NCBI RefSeq assembly: GCF_000090795.2
Contig: NW_003546640.1
Coordinates: forward strand, 1,682-65,681
Direction: 5' to 3'
Length of the DNA: 64,000 bases
Source: Amphimedon queenslandica
Taxonomy: Eukaryota; Porifera; Demospongiae; Haplosclerida; Niphatidae
In this document: in pieces, positions 23,701 to 38,700 of the stretch
Layout: the number at the start of each line of letters is the position of its first letter
How positions within the stretch are numbered: the first letter of the stretch is position 1
The notes under the pieces: generated by a model
Databases searched by the model: none
What the model saw: the letters and a program-made list of their open reading frames with translations, nothing else
What the model was told of the DNA's origin: nothing
Position numbers and translations under genes: made by a program

Positions 23701-26700
23701 GAAGACAGAATTTTGGGTACTGATCTTGCTCCAGTAACTAATATGAGCCTAATAAAGAGCAAACATAACAGTATAAAAATATTCCTATAATTATTTTCAA
23801 CACCTTGCATTCACAGCTGGGTTTTTATTAAGACTTACTGAGGTTCTCTATACAATATAATGCTCCTAAAAAATCATTCAGACAGCATCTCTATGCTTTC
23901 TTGCTGGTAAAAAGCTTATAACTTAGTCCCATGTGTACGCCACTATTTTCTTTGCCGTGGCCACACGATACTTTACATATAGGATGTGAGTGCAGCTGGT
24001 TGCTAAAGCATATTAATTTCGTAATTTCTCCAATACAATGTGCACAGATAAAATGTAAGTGTGGATATATGGTAGGTCGAGATATATTCACGGTAATAAA
24101 AAAAACCAAATATAAACCATGGAAACGTATAGGACACTGCCATGGCTAAATTGTATCCAGCTATTGATCTAATCTTCAGCAGCTTTACTGGAGCCATTCA
24201 CCAATAGCGACTTGCTCTCTATTTATTAAATTCTTGTATGGGGCTCTACCTCAGAGCTCTTTTAGCCTCTTTGCCACAAATTGTTGCTGGTCCATGTGCT
24301 GGTAATAATGAATCACACCCAAGTAAATTAACACTCACTAGAATAAGTGGAGAGTCCAAAGGTATGGCAAAACAGTATTTCTGACAAGGACTGGTAAAAG
24401 CAGCTCCAAAGACACCAAGGATTACTAACACAACAACAACTCACGAGCACTGAATTTGCTTCAATATCACCCTGTTTTTAATCAAAATAGCATATTTGTT
24501 GCCATGGTTTTTTAACTGAATTTTTTATTACCGCGAATAATTGCAGCCATTACATCCCAACCTACACTATATGTAAACATATAATTATAGAGAGTGTGAC
24601 AATGAAAAAAATTATAGAAGTGACCTGGGGCCCTAACCCCCAGGTCATCAATAGTCGCAATAGTACACAAGTAACATGTACAGTAATTGCATGATAAAAG
24701 GGAGGGACAGATTAAGCAAATAATGACCAATGCACAATATTAGTACCTAAATTTGTAGCTGCAATCAACTTCTTTACCATCGATCTACAAAATGTACAAA
24801 AAGTAAATTAATCTACTATATAAGGTGGTCTGTCAAATACAATACAAACCAAAAAAAGGCTATGTAGTATAGTGAACAGTAGCAAAAATAAGTTTGTAGG
24901 AGTATTAGTTTTACTTTGCAACTCTTCACTGCATTACCCTAGCACATCTACTGTAGTAGTAAACACTCTTAATTTTACAATTACTACAATCTGTGTTGTC
25001 CCAAGTCCATTTCTACTGCCGCTTTCTACACTTAAAAACCAATTTTGAGCAATTTTCACTCCATTATAATGACAAACTACTACCTGCCACAAACAATGAA
25101 CGTCACTATTACTTCTATCTACCGTCACATTGCAAATTCACAAAAAAAGAGGAGCACATTAGTTAAGTAACTGTGGAGTACATTGTAACTACAGTACTTG
25201 CCTTTCTTGGTTTGTACTGTACATGTACATGTACATGTATGTACAGTATGTACATGTACATGTACACTGTACTTGTACAGTACATGTACATGCATACATG
25301 TATGTATGGAGGTATAAATTGATAAGTATTGACTTACAACAATTTTTAATGGTTTTTTGATAGATAGCTTTCGTCTACAGTTAAGTACAGAACTAAATGT
25401 ATTATCCCTGGTAGATCCCAAATGATGCACATCAACATTATCAACTATTAATATCTTGCCTTCGCTGACAGCTTGTATCAATACATTACATAATGATGTA
25501 TTCTAAAGGACAAAACATACATATACATGTCCATAAAGAAATTTAGCAACTCAATATGTATTTAGTTCATTGTAAAATGTACCCAAAAAATTAATACATG
25601 TCATGTGTCATAAAAATAACCAAAAAAATTAAGCATCACTTACATCATATTGTGTCACAATAACAGGGGAATCTTTGTTCTTCCTCCTGTCTTCACCTTC
25701 TCTGTTTTCTCTCTCAAAATGAGTTACCAACCAACTAACAGACATTCCAAGAGGATCAATAACCAATGGCCATTGTGAAGTATACTCTGATAAGATATTG
25801 CAAGCAATAAGTACAGTGTGATGATCCATTGGTAATTCTTCTAATGACAAGGATTGATGTTGAGCTGGTGTCAGTAAAAATGATATCAATGACTCCATTG
25901 GATTACAATTTGTCGACAATGAGTGAGGAGAACATTCAGTGCATATGTGTACTAAAGACTCTTGTCTATAAATAATAATAACAAATAATACTTGTGCTCT
26001 AATAGATGTACATGTACTAACAGTGATCTAGTTGGTATTGCTCCACAATAAGTAAGAAAAGCAGATGCTATGATGACAGTGTTCAACAACATTTCGCACA
26101 TTGGAAGATCATTTAAAACTTGACCCCATTCCTCCAATCTTGAGTTTAAACTAAAAAGTAAATAAAAAATTGTCACAATTCAAAAAATTGTGATTTTGAA
26201 GTACATGTACATGTACATTTACATATCTTTTCTGTAACAAATTACAAATGGATGTAAACTTGTATAGAAAAGTAAAAAAACTGGGAATGATTTTTTAAAA
26301 TATACATGTATGGAACACCAACTTTTAATAGCCTATGCTTATAATGCAATTTAGTTCTATAGGACAGATTTCAGATATACAAACAGCTTAAGCAATATAA
26401 ATTCAATAAAAACTAAAAGGCCAAACAAAATTTGTCGTAACAATCCGGATAAAAACATCAACATGTATGTACAATACAAACCTCTACAATATGTACATAC
26501 ATGTATACCATATACATGTACATACAATACATGCACATTATTTCACACAAATATTGAATTGCAAACCTTTCTAAAAGATTTCTTGCTAATTTTAGTTTGG
26601 TGACCAGCTGTTGACAAGTCTTAGATAGATTATGTTTTTCCATTACAGTCTCATCAAATTTTCTTTTTAACTCAGCAAGCTCTTCTTCCAATAACTTCAA

Positions 26701-29700
26701 ATAATCTTCAGACACATCCTCATCTTTATCATCATCAGTTGTAGCATGTAACTGATCATGGAACTGACATTTATGTTCTGGTGTCATATCAATAGGTACC
26801 TCCCTTTTTAATGCTAGGGTATATAATAGCATTAAGTAAGCACATTAGTTGGAGAAAAGAAATTACATACTATATAGTGCTTTACTATGGCGTAGCAAAA
26901 CTTATGCAGCTTTCAGACAATAGTACACATACATGCATGTACTGTATGCATGAATGTGATTACAAGTTTTGCAATTTCAACTGCCATTCAGAGTATAGTA
27001 AATTCACAAAATCCTTTTTTGCAAATAAACCTAAATTTATAAATGTGCAAAAGTTTTGCTCAGTAAAGCACTACTAGTTTAATCCAAAACAAATATTCGA
27101 ATTAATTAAATAAGTCCCAAAAAATTGCTAATCCATGTAAATGTACAAGTACATGCACAAGCGTGTTCTTCTTACACACAGTATAAACTAATAGTAATTT
27201 GTAAACATTCAAACTACAATGTACAAGCATCAAATACATTTTAAATATAACTGCACAACTGGTTTCTTTTGTGGCCTCCAACTTTTGTTGGTTAAATTAT
27301 AATTGAAATCGTCTTTCGTATTTCACTAAATTGTTATTTGATCATAATGAAGCTTATCAAAATAAAATTAAGTAGATTTGAGCCTACACAAAAGAAACAG
27401 CCAATACAGCACTACATGTAACCATTTATTTATAGTACACCCGTACATTACATGAGTTAACCTTCAATATCCTTTTTAATCTTCTCAACTTTAAAAACGG
27501 CATTACTATGAGGTTCAAATGAATACTGGTATTGAACAATTGATACAGCAAACTCAAACAGGACTGACACTGCTTCTGAAGCATGTCTGGCCATTGATAC
27601 AGATATAAGTGACGAGGATGTTGGAACTAGAGGAGGCTGACTACTATCACCATCATTACTACTACAATCATTATTGTAATTTGTTGACACATGTAATTTA
27701 GATTCTACTAAATTAACAGAATCCTGGCTCAGACCATCTTCCCATTTTAAACTATTGATAAGATCAAGGAAATGCTGTGAGTCCCCAATAGCCAATTGTA
27801 ATTGTGTCCAGTAATCCTTCTCAGAGCTACTTTTAGAACTAGTAACAGTAGAAGACTTTCTAGTTAAAACAGTTGGACCAGTTAAAGGCGAGGAAGGAGT
27901 TGGAGTTGCTTTTAACAGTTGTAGCATTAGTTCCATTATCGTGCCTACTAGTGGTGGTGGGTTGGGTAATGTCTTTATTTCGTCTATTGTGTTACGATCT
28001 ATTTTATTCTGCCAATACTGAGCCTGTTACAGTAAAATAAAAATACATTAATTAAGTTAATACTACTATTATTATTGGGCAAACCGCACTAAGATGAGAG
28101 TGAGTTTGTACAGGTAGGTCCTCTAACTATTATTAACATTAAATAGCCTAATCTTCATTCAAAGTGGGTGTGGTCACAATGAAATAAAATGGCAGCTATC
28201 AGCAAGTCTATGCTCATTTGATTGCAATAAACCAAAACGGTCAGCAAGTAAACTGCTATCCAAAAACTTCTGTAGCAGCAAGGAAGGTTTTACAGCACAA
28301 TAATAATGCCGCTCATGGGCTGAGACCCTTCAAATGTTTCACATTCTTCTATTTATTATAAAAAATAGCAATCTGTATGATACAACACAGAAAAGGAGAG
28401 ATTATAATGTTATTCATTTATTATTATATATTCCCAGCAAAAAAATCTTACTAAGATCTTGTATTATCTGATCAGATAAAGTAAGGTGAGATAAGAATTA
28501 AGAACAACCTTATAAGATCTTATTTGGATCAATCTTAGCTACTATATACAGGCATGATCTTACTTAAGATCTTACATGACTTATCTTACAATATCACTGA
28601 TAAGATGTATATGCCTGATCTTACTTAAGATCTTACATGAATTATCTTACAATATCACTGATAAGATGTACAGGCCTGATCTTACTTAAGATCTTACATG
28701 ACTTATCTTACAATATCACTGATAAGATGTACAGGCCTGATCTTACTTAAGATCTTACATGAATTATCTTACAATATCACTGATAAGATGTACAGGCCTG
28801 ATCTTACTTAAGATCTTACATGACTTATCTTACAATATTACTGATAAGATGTATATGCCTGATCTTACTTAAGATCTTACATGAATTATCTTACGCTTCA
28901 CATCATTTTAAGTCATACAAGATCTTGAAAGATCTTACAAGTTGCGTGATGTCACAGGAAGTAGTTGACAACCCACGATAGCCTTTACAAAAGTATGAGC
29001 ATATAAAGAAAGCAAACTTTCAACAAAATTAAACTTAATTAAGCTATAATGACATCATTATTATGCATTTAAGCAATGTAAGTTCTTGCTCAGATCTGAC
29101 AATTGCAGTCATTTTAATACTATGGGATATGCTTGGAATCCCAAATCCGAACTTAACTATTTCTTCAAGATCTTGACAAGATCTTACAATATCCTTCATG
29201 ATATTAGTTCATAACAAGTAAGAGTCTTAAAAGATCATGCAAGATTTAATTCCAGATCTTGACTGATCATGTAAGATTTAGTTCCTGATCTTGCCTGATC
29301 ATGTAAGATTTAGTGCCTGATCTTGACTGATAATGTAAGATTTAGTGCCTGATCTTGACTGATAATGTAAGATTTAGTGCCTGATCTTGACTGATAATGG
29401 AAGATTAATCGTCAGACCATGCCTGATCATGTAAGACTTATCATAAGATCTTGGCAAGATTTATCATAAGATCTTGGCAAGATTTTGGAACTTCTTGTCT
29501 AATGACCTTGCAAGAACAGGCATGATTAAACATGCAAGATCATTTGTAAGGTTTCATAAGATCTTAAGTAAGATCTTACGTAAGATTTTTTTGCTNNNNN
29601 NNNNNGATCCAGCCTTTAAATCTGATCAGTGATATTATAAGATAATTCTTGTAAGATCTTAGGTAAGACTATGCCTGTATATGATAGCTAAGATCGATCA

Positions 29701-32700
29701 GACTAAATCCAAATAAGATCTTATAAGGTTGTTCTTAACTCTTATCTCACCTTATCTCATCTTATCTCATCTGATCAGATTATTCAAGATCTTAGTAAGA
29801 TTTTTTTCCTGGGTTTACATAAAGGATAACACCGAGAGAACATAGAGGTACTCTCTAAAGACTTCTCTAGAAGCATTGGAAGGTAGAGAGAACCTCTATA
29901 AGTTTTAATATGTGCCCAGCTACGCATGAAAGGTGGTGAAAACAATTATAAGAATATCTTTACACTGTTACGCTTGTTTGTTGTAGTAGTGTCAGTAGTA
30001 TTAATAATGCAAAAGGCTGACATTATGATACACATACATGTACATGTATATGTACAGCATATTTTACTCTAGACTATTTGTATGTGATACATGAATTTAA
30101 ATGTAATTCCTCAGGCATACATGTACATGTAAATGTACATGTACACATACATGCATTTAACCCACACAAATCATTGGATTACCTTATACTGAAACAAATG
30201 CACATACATTTAAAAAACACTACTATAAATGTACCCACAAAGTACTGCAAGCACTGTATGAATAATGCACACATACAAAATCATGCACATACATGTACTG
30301 TCTGTATGAATACAAATGTGTACACGTGTGTGCTTTAGTTTATATTTTTGTCTGACCTGCTCTTTAGTTCTTGCCATGGCTTTTCTTGTTTCTCTCTCCT
30401 CTCTCTCTGCTATCTTAAGTTTCTCTTTTGCTCTCTCCATTAACATTTCTATTCTTGTACTTTTATTTGGCAGTTGATTAAAAAATACTGCAAGTAGCTC
30501 CTGATCGTCTTCTTCGTTTTCTGTTAATAATCTTTTTTGTTCTGACACCATTCTCATAGCACTTAACACTGGGCCTCCTGTACCTGCAAAATAAGAATAA
30601 TACCAATAACAATAATAATAATAGTAATAATAATAACAAATAAAATAGCAGTAACTGATACCGTATACCGATTTATTTTCACGGTGGAAAATTTTCGCAA
30701 ATCTCAAATTTCTAAGATTTTGAGGAATTAAGTTTTTGAGAATTGCTTACAGACAGCACAACGTGGCAATGGAGAGCAGAATTTCCGTGGTGAAATATTT
30801 TTGCGAATGATCACAAACCCGTGAAATTTGTGAAAATATTTTACCATAAAAATAAACCGGTATACGGTATGGTGGATCAAAAAGCAGAGTGCCTTGTTTG
30901 CCATACATGCAGGTTCCTGTCGTTTCTGCTTTGGCATTCTTAGGTTTCATGGCCCTGTTCCAATCAATGTCCAGACTCTTATTATATGGTTGGGGCATTT
31001 CTCAGTATTTTTATTGTTACATGCTTCAACACATGGTGTCCCCCAAGAGATGGTTCACCTTCCTGGCCATGCAGTGCCTCTCCAGCCTAGCTTGCAAATA
31101 ATAACCATCTTCTAAAAGCCTCTTGCTGCCAGACAGCCACCTCCTTTAGTTCTCAAGTAGAAGAGGCGGTCCATGTTAATTCTTTATCGTTATAAGATGC
31201 TTTCATTTGCTCCATGGCATCAATCCTACACAAAAACTGGTAATCCTTAACTACTCAACTCAACAAGCAGTTTTCTTTACATTCTGGTCCTCTTTCTCTT
31301 CTCTGCCAGTTTTGACCTCGGTAGCATGACAGTCCTCCTCCTACATGTACATGAAGCTCTGCATGATTGCTTGAGAAAAGCAGTGTTAAAATGCCAGAAG
31401 AAAGAAGACTTTAGCAGGGCCATATGTACTGCATCTTTCAACTCTAGTATTGTTTGTGACAATTAGCATGCCCCCTTCCCTGGTGATTTTAATCCTCCTA
31501 CTGTTTCTCAAGCCAAATATCATGCTTGTGTAAGTAAAGTAGAAGTAACTGGTGCTATACATCCTTTCCCATGCGGGTCTGCTGGTGGGCTAAGACCCCA
31601 GCATTTAAAGGACATTCTGAGCTTTCAGAGGCACATCTTTCTTACTTGCATTCTGCCTTGGCCTCAATATCTAATCTAGTACTCAAGGGTGAGGTTGCCT
31701 TGTGCATCATTATTTTGGGACCAGTCTGCTGGCTACGAATAAGAATGGCGGAGTTAGGATAATTTGTGGGTATCTCCACCACCTGTATGCTGATATGGCT
31801 GTTGAAGTCTTAGGAAATTAGAGCATTTTAGCTGTTCCTATTATCCGTTCTATTGGTCGTCGGTTAGGTGGGTGTATTGGTCACAACCATCTGTCACTTA
31901 CTCCCATTTTTTTCAAGCGCCTCTCAGTCTCTTTCTGAAGAGGCATTGCTGCTTTTTGGTTGCCCAGAAGTCCTCTCTTTAATCCCACATTGACGGTTCA
32001 CTTTAAGGGATTCTCCATTACAGTTGCTGTCTTTCGTTGTTTTGGTATTTTCGGCTTTTCCATCTCCCTCTCTCCCTTGCCTCTCACAATAATGTTAATA
32101 ATAAGAACAATGATGTCCTTTTCTTTTCTTGTGCACTCTGTTGTATTGTGCTTTTTGTCTCTTTGTGTTTTATAATAATAATAAATAATAACAAGTAAAT
32201 AAAAAAATTAAAAATGGAAAAGTACATGTAGTAGGATTAAATTGAAAAAAAGTAAAAAACAAGAGGGTGCTTACAAAGTGGTGTGATAACAAATCATACA
32301 CCACTGCATGAAGAATATTACCCAAAAGCATTGTAATTATCCACACAGGCTACTACATGATAACTATGAAGCCATGTCTTTCATGCAATGGTGTAGGATT
32401 TGTTATCACACCACTTTGTAAGTACCCTCTTGTTTTTTACTTTTTTCCAATTTAATCCTACTACTTTTCCATTTTTAATGTTTTTATTTACTTGTTTCCA
32501 TTCTTTTTTCTTAAATCAATAAAATTACTTTCTGTTATAATTATGTGGTTAGGTTAATCATATTTATGCTGATCACGTGCGCATAAATTAAAATGGCGTC
32601 AAACCACAAACCCACACGGTGCTGCAGCTGGAATTTGTCTTCCATTGTTCTCTGTCCTTGCTTCTTTTTGAAGCCACATGTCTAGTCCTTGACCGAAGCT

Positions 32701-35700
32701 CAAAGGAACGATGTAAAAGCCAACTTGAGCGGTTGTCTGGCTTAAAAGATTTCCGTGTTGATAGAAGAAGAAGAAAGAAGAAGAAGAAGAAAAAGTCTGA
32801 AGAATTTTGCAGAAATTTGAATTTGGGACTATTCTCTAGAAATGCTCCCGCTACAGTGCAGTCCACTTTAAAGGTACTAGGAGAATCACTCAGTGAAGGA
32901 GAGCTCATTTAAGCCATTTATAAGGCTGTACAACGTAAGATAAAAGAGTTATGAGTGTTTGAAAATCATAAAAACGGGCACCATCTTGAAAAATCAACCT
33001 CAATCCTACATATAGGCTACCGCCTATATAATAACAATGAAGTTACTAACAATTATATGTGACCATAATTGACAAAAGGTACCTTATGGCGGATTTTAAA
33101 ATTCATCAATAAAATGAAAAATATCTTCCTGTGAGTGCTCTATTGGACAAGCCTTGTGTCTAAAAGTTACATAGTAACTTTTTGCATCTTGTGGAGTAAT
33201 TTTATGATAAATTAAGCTCAGGAAGTTGGATTTTTCTGGCTATAAAGACAAATTTCACTACCCGCCATAAGGTACCTTTTGTCAATTATGGTCACATATT
33301 TTTCTGTCTCTATTTGTTTGTTATATAATTTGTTAGTGTTTTTGTCATTGTTCTTTTGCTTATTCAATAACAACAATAAAACAATCAATGCATACAGTCA
33401 TCACAATTTTCTATGCCATAGAATAATAGTGCAATTGTTTCTAGTATATGCAAAGCTTTATTAGCATTAGTATTTAATTATTAATTTCATCAACAATTTT
33501 TAGTACCTAATAGTGCTTTGGTTCTTTCTAGTTGGCAAGATTTGGTAGTAACTTGTTTCAATAGTTCAGTTGACTGTGCACTGGTTGTACAGAGTTTATG
33601 TTTCAATATATCCAGTGTAGCCTGCATATCATCAACTGATTCACGTACATTTGTTAATGTACTCAATGCTTTTCTAATAAAATAGAAAAAAAATGAATTT
33701 AAATATTGAATCCACTTACTTTAAATTATTTTCTTCCTTAAAAACAAGTTCGCTTTTCTCTTTGTACATTCTGCAAAGACACTCAAGGAAATTCCTCAAG
33801 GAGAGAGGACCAACATATGGTATGGGTAGGACCTCTCTTTCTCCTTTACTAAGAAGTATATTCACCTTCTCTAATAAATAATAATAAGATTCGGTGGTCT
33901 CCATATCAAGTGGTGCTGATTGGAGCGATGGTCCAGTTTGGTCCATTGATCCAGTATTAATTAACATATTATGATGTATTAATGATACTTTGTCTATTAG
34001 TAATGACATATATTCCTCTGGTATACACATTGAGAGGGGGCTGTCCGTTAGAAAGAATGCTGTTTGACGTCTTATTGTTTGTATGTTACACTCATCCATC
34101 CATATAATGTGTGACTGCTGCAACATACCTTGATAATAACTAAAAATAGAAGATGAAAGAAAAATCACAGAGAAAAAGAACATGCATGTACATGTACATG
34201 AATACATGAAGCAGAGTACATGTATATGACGAAGATAAAAAGCATAACAATATACATGACAATGACATGTAAATGTACATGTATAACACTGGGCAATTTT
34301 ACTTAAGCAGCATCATAAAACATATCGAAATAATATCATGTGTGGTTAAAATACTGATTTTACGTAACTGACCCTCCCACAAAAGGAGGGTCAAGATAAA
34401 TCCATACTCTAAATCTGTTCTGAACTTGTATGGTTGGGTGGGGCTCGTTTGCTTGCAAAAGGCTGAGCCAGACTAGAATTACAGTATTGATAAAAAATAA
34501 AACTACAATTCTGGCCTGATCTTCTTTTAAAACATACATGTATATAATCCCAAGCATCTTCTATTATAGCTGCACGCCAAAAGTTTCTGGTAAAGTAAAG
34601 GTTAGTATAAAAATTTAAGCCATTGTGACTCATTTGCACTACTGCAATCTGATAATGCAAAGTTTAATATAAAAGTGTGACTCATTTCCATAATACAAAA
34701 AATTTACAGTTCAGGACAAATTTGGAATACAAATTGGTCCTCACCCTCTATGCTTGTGACAAACAGACCCTGCAGCTGACTAATTTGACTACACAGACAT
34801 ACATGTATGCTTATATAGTAGTAATAGCAACTGCAAGTTAGTGTTGCTTTAGTATGGCAAAATAATTTTATTTTTAGTTTGCAATTTCTTTAAGTTTCAG
34901 TTTTAGTTTTAGTTATGCAATGGTAATAATTTCAGTTTTAGTTCTTGTCATCACTTCAAAATTGCATTTTAGTTTCAGTTTTAGTTTTATTCTTCCAATG
35001 CTTCAAGTTTTAGTTATAATTTTATCCACCAAACTCTTTCCGTTAATATAAAGACCATTAGACCATCACAATTAAGAACAAATAAATGAACCAAATGACC
35101 TGACCAACGTTACAGAGCAGGTATTAGTGGTTAGACCTCTCAATTATACTGCAATAATTTAAGTAGTTTCAAGTGTGCCATTTTAGTTGAAGGAAAACAG
35201 CACATTAAAATAGGTTTTATTTTTAGGTATCGTTACACTACTGCAAGTACATGCATGCATAAAAAGCATGAAATGTAAATAAACAACTACCTAAAGGACC
35301 TGCAATTGAATGCATTACCATCCATACAACAGAATATCACTTCAGAATTATATTACGCACACATTAGTTAACATAATTATTGTTGTTATTACCATAATTC
35401 CTCTAAAAATTTGTCACATCAAGTTTTGTACATGTATTTGTAATTTTTTTAATGTATAGGGAGAATAGTTCTGAAGCTTTTCAAATAATTATTTTGTCAA
35501 ATATGGAGGGATTCGTCAATACACAAAACCAGCTATATGCTAACCTGGCTATTCAGAGTATCCTTCACTTGTATTGAACTTAGAGGTAAGTGATGAAATT
35601 AGAAACACGTGGAACAATAATAATTAAAACAAATTTTTAGAATGAATTATCGTAGGAAATTTGAAATTATATTTATTTTCTGAATTTAGAGGTTCAAATA

Positions 35701-38700
35701 TCAGGAGAAATGGCAGTAATACCAGAAATTTTATTAGTCATACTGAAGCATTTTTAAATAATATACTATAGGTTGGGATAGTATGATATTCACGGCTGCA
35801 ATTATTTGTGGTCAAAAAAAACCAATAAAACGATGAAAAAGAAATTCCATTCTAATTGAAAATGGTTCAATATTGAAACAATTAAAGCACTTTGCTGCAG
35901 TATTCTTGATTTGTTTTTGTCTTTGTGTTACAAACCCTTAGTCTCTTTGGAGCTGCTTAACCAGTTCTTCTCAGAGCTCCTGTCTTGTGCCATATCATGG
36001 GATCGACTATCGAGTTAGTGTTTATAGACTTGGTTGTGCCAGCACACGGACAAGCAACAAGTTGCAGCAAGGGCTATGAGGTAGAGCTCCATACAAGAAG
36101 ATCAAACAGAAAGAGAGAGTTCATACTGATAAATGGCTCAACTAAGCTGCGAAGAAGTAGATGAATAGCTAATACTAAACACATGGTCTTATTTTCATAG
36201 GAAGGCTCTAACTGTTTCCAAGTTTTAAATTGAATTTTTATTAAAGCAAATAATTGCAGCTGTCATTACATCCTGACCTGGGGTATTGTGGTGGTATCAA
36301 ATTCTCAATATTGCCCACAACACATGTATGTACATTGGTATTTGTACATGACTACAAGTATTTGCACATAATTGCATTCAATACTTCTCTCTTTTCTCTC
36401 CCACCATACTCACTGTGCTTTATCAGTAAGTATATTACAATGTGGTGTAACACAGACTATAATCCTTAAATTCTGACAAACACGAGCAGTGAAGTATTGT
36501 TCAGGATCTATCATTTCACTTGGAAAGTCTCTTTTAATTGATGGAAGTAGTGCCTGTATTAGTCCAGACATCTCTCCAGCAGTAAATAATGTAGGTATCT
36601 CACTGGATGACATGTAGCTATTTAATATACTCAATACTGTAGGAGACTGTAAGTGACACTCCTATGGGAGAAAATGAGATATATTAGTACATGAAATCAC
36701 ACAAAATTATGTAAATGGTGATGAATATATACAAATGCAGCCATAATGTACATGTACCAGAAAACTGATGTCAATAAAACTACATATACTACCATACAGC
36801 ACATATTATTATTTCATAGATAATAAATTTTGCAATTTTTGCGAATTGGCAAAATGTGTGAAATTTTTATTTCCAAAAATTTACTATTATATAAATAGGT
36901 GGTGCCTTGCAAACCAGAAGCCACACCTTCAGTTTAGAACAGCACATGCATTTAAAAAAATTTCTACTGCTAGCTTGTTTAAGTATTTTAAGAAGACTTA
37001 TCCTGCTAGTCACACCACTTCACCTATGTATTACATGTACGCATGTACTGTACATGTGTGTATTACCTCTATAATGAGTGCAACTTGTTTTCCTTCAAGG
37101 CCAGCCAAACGAAACAATGACTTTACGATATCATTAATAGAATATGATTCATTACCAACACCACCTCCATCATTATTATCAGGTAAAACATGAATGTCAT
37201 AATCAGAAATATACAACACCAGTTTAGCTAATGAAAGTATAGGTTGTCCTAATGATCCAACCAATATACAATTACCTCTATAGTGGGAGAGAAAAAAAGG
37301 AGAGCACTAAGGTGAGAAAAAAAGCACTAAGACAAGCAAAACACAAAAGATTAAAAATGAGAAAGTGACATCAGTAAATATACAATACATATAAATGTAC
37401 ATGTACAGTGTACTTAGACTTAGAGTATGACTGACATACAGTAAAAAAGTATGCACCTGGTTTGCTTTATTGCTCTGTGCAATGATGCAATAACATGTAA
37501 ATTATCATCAGAGAGTTCTAATTTAATAGGCACAGTTGACAATCCTTCCTCTTGATATCTTGTAATATAATAATGTATTGTTTCTTCAATGCTCTTCCAT
37601 TTATCAATACAATATAATGTAACTGATGGCATTGTATTAAGTGATGGAGTTATTTTATTAGATAAATTATTTTGAGCTGATGAATGTGGTGCTATACTGC
37701 TAAATAAAACTGGAGAATCAACAACCAAGTTTTCTCCATCAATTTTAAATGATTTGATACTAATGGCAGATATGGTGTCATGGAGCCATTTCTTGTCTTC
37801 TTCACGACATATTGAGAGACCAAAAACTCTGTTCATTTCACTTGACCACAGATGAGCAAACTCTTGATTGTTAGATAAATTTGGCAAGTATCCTAAGCCC
37901 TAAAAAAGATAGTCACAAGTTACAGCACAAATCACTTGAATAATTGCAATAAAGTGTCAAACTGATGCTGCAACCATTCTAAAAACTTTGTCACATAATT
38001 CTTAAAATTCAGTGTATTCATCATGCTTTCACCTACTAAAGCATCACAAGCAAATTAACATTAAAACAAAGCTCATTCTATATACATGTATGTACATGTA
38101 CATGTGCATATCTAATACAATTTTGATCACATTATGTTGATATTATATCCCTCGCCTACGCCAGGTGTAGGTACTTGTTGTGTCTGTCTATCATTCATTC
38201 ATTCAGTACAAGCAAATTTTATTTTCAATAAACTATAACTTCAGCACAGCGTGTTCCAAGCTCCTAGAACTTTCTTTTTGGCCTAGAAAAGTCTTCCTTA
38301 ACTGTTTTGTGTTGCTCAAATATAAGCACTAGGTACAAGAAGCTTCAAAGTAAGAAAATTGAGTATTTGAGTCTGATTCTGTTGTGTTGGCACTCTAGAA
38401 ATAGCTGGCAACATTTTCCAGTACGTTAGAACATGGCCTTTGAAAAAATATGAACTGAATTCTTTAAATCTTACCTGATGAAGAGTTATAGTTGCCCTGG
38501 TTCTAGTTTTTGAAGCGCTGGAGCCACAACCTACTAGGCTCATGGTACTAAAGTGTCAAAACTAACGCAAATATATAAAGGAAACAACTTTGTGTCAGCA
38601 AGTTTGTAATATACATGTATTGTTGATTAGTAAAGAAAAAGTTAAGCTTCTTTCTCACTTGGCCATCAATGCAGTTGATGATGTAATATGCCACACCTTT

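Larger units (their letters stand above)
28433..29813 (+). mobile_element. GATC-palindrome-rich element, copy 3 with internal tandem arrays
   Basis: Ends CCCAGCAAAAAAATCTTAC and its complement, with long inverted arms of roughly 150-200 bases and a possible TT duplication. It contains six copies of a ~62-base repeat (28550-28895), the shared block at about 28946-29013 (TGATGTCACAGGAAGT ... ACAACCCACGATAGCC ... ATATAAAG), a second array of ~31-base units (29258-29415), and a 10-N gap (29596-29605). Located in the intron between stalk exons 30583-30357 and 28023-27462. Confidence 0.85.

Noticed and set aside
28550-28895. CRISPR-like regular repeats
   Set aside because: Head-to-tail tandem units without unique spacers, inside a transposon of an animal-type genome.
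32588-32912. Overlapping open frames of about 100 codons on both strands
   Set aside because: They lie in dispersed repeat R1; the frame is not kept in the other copy at 10865-11280.
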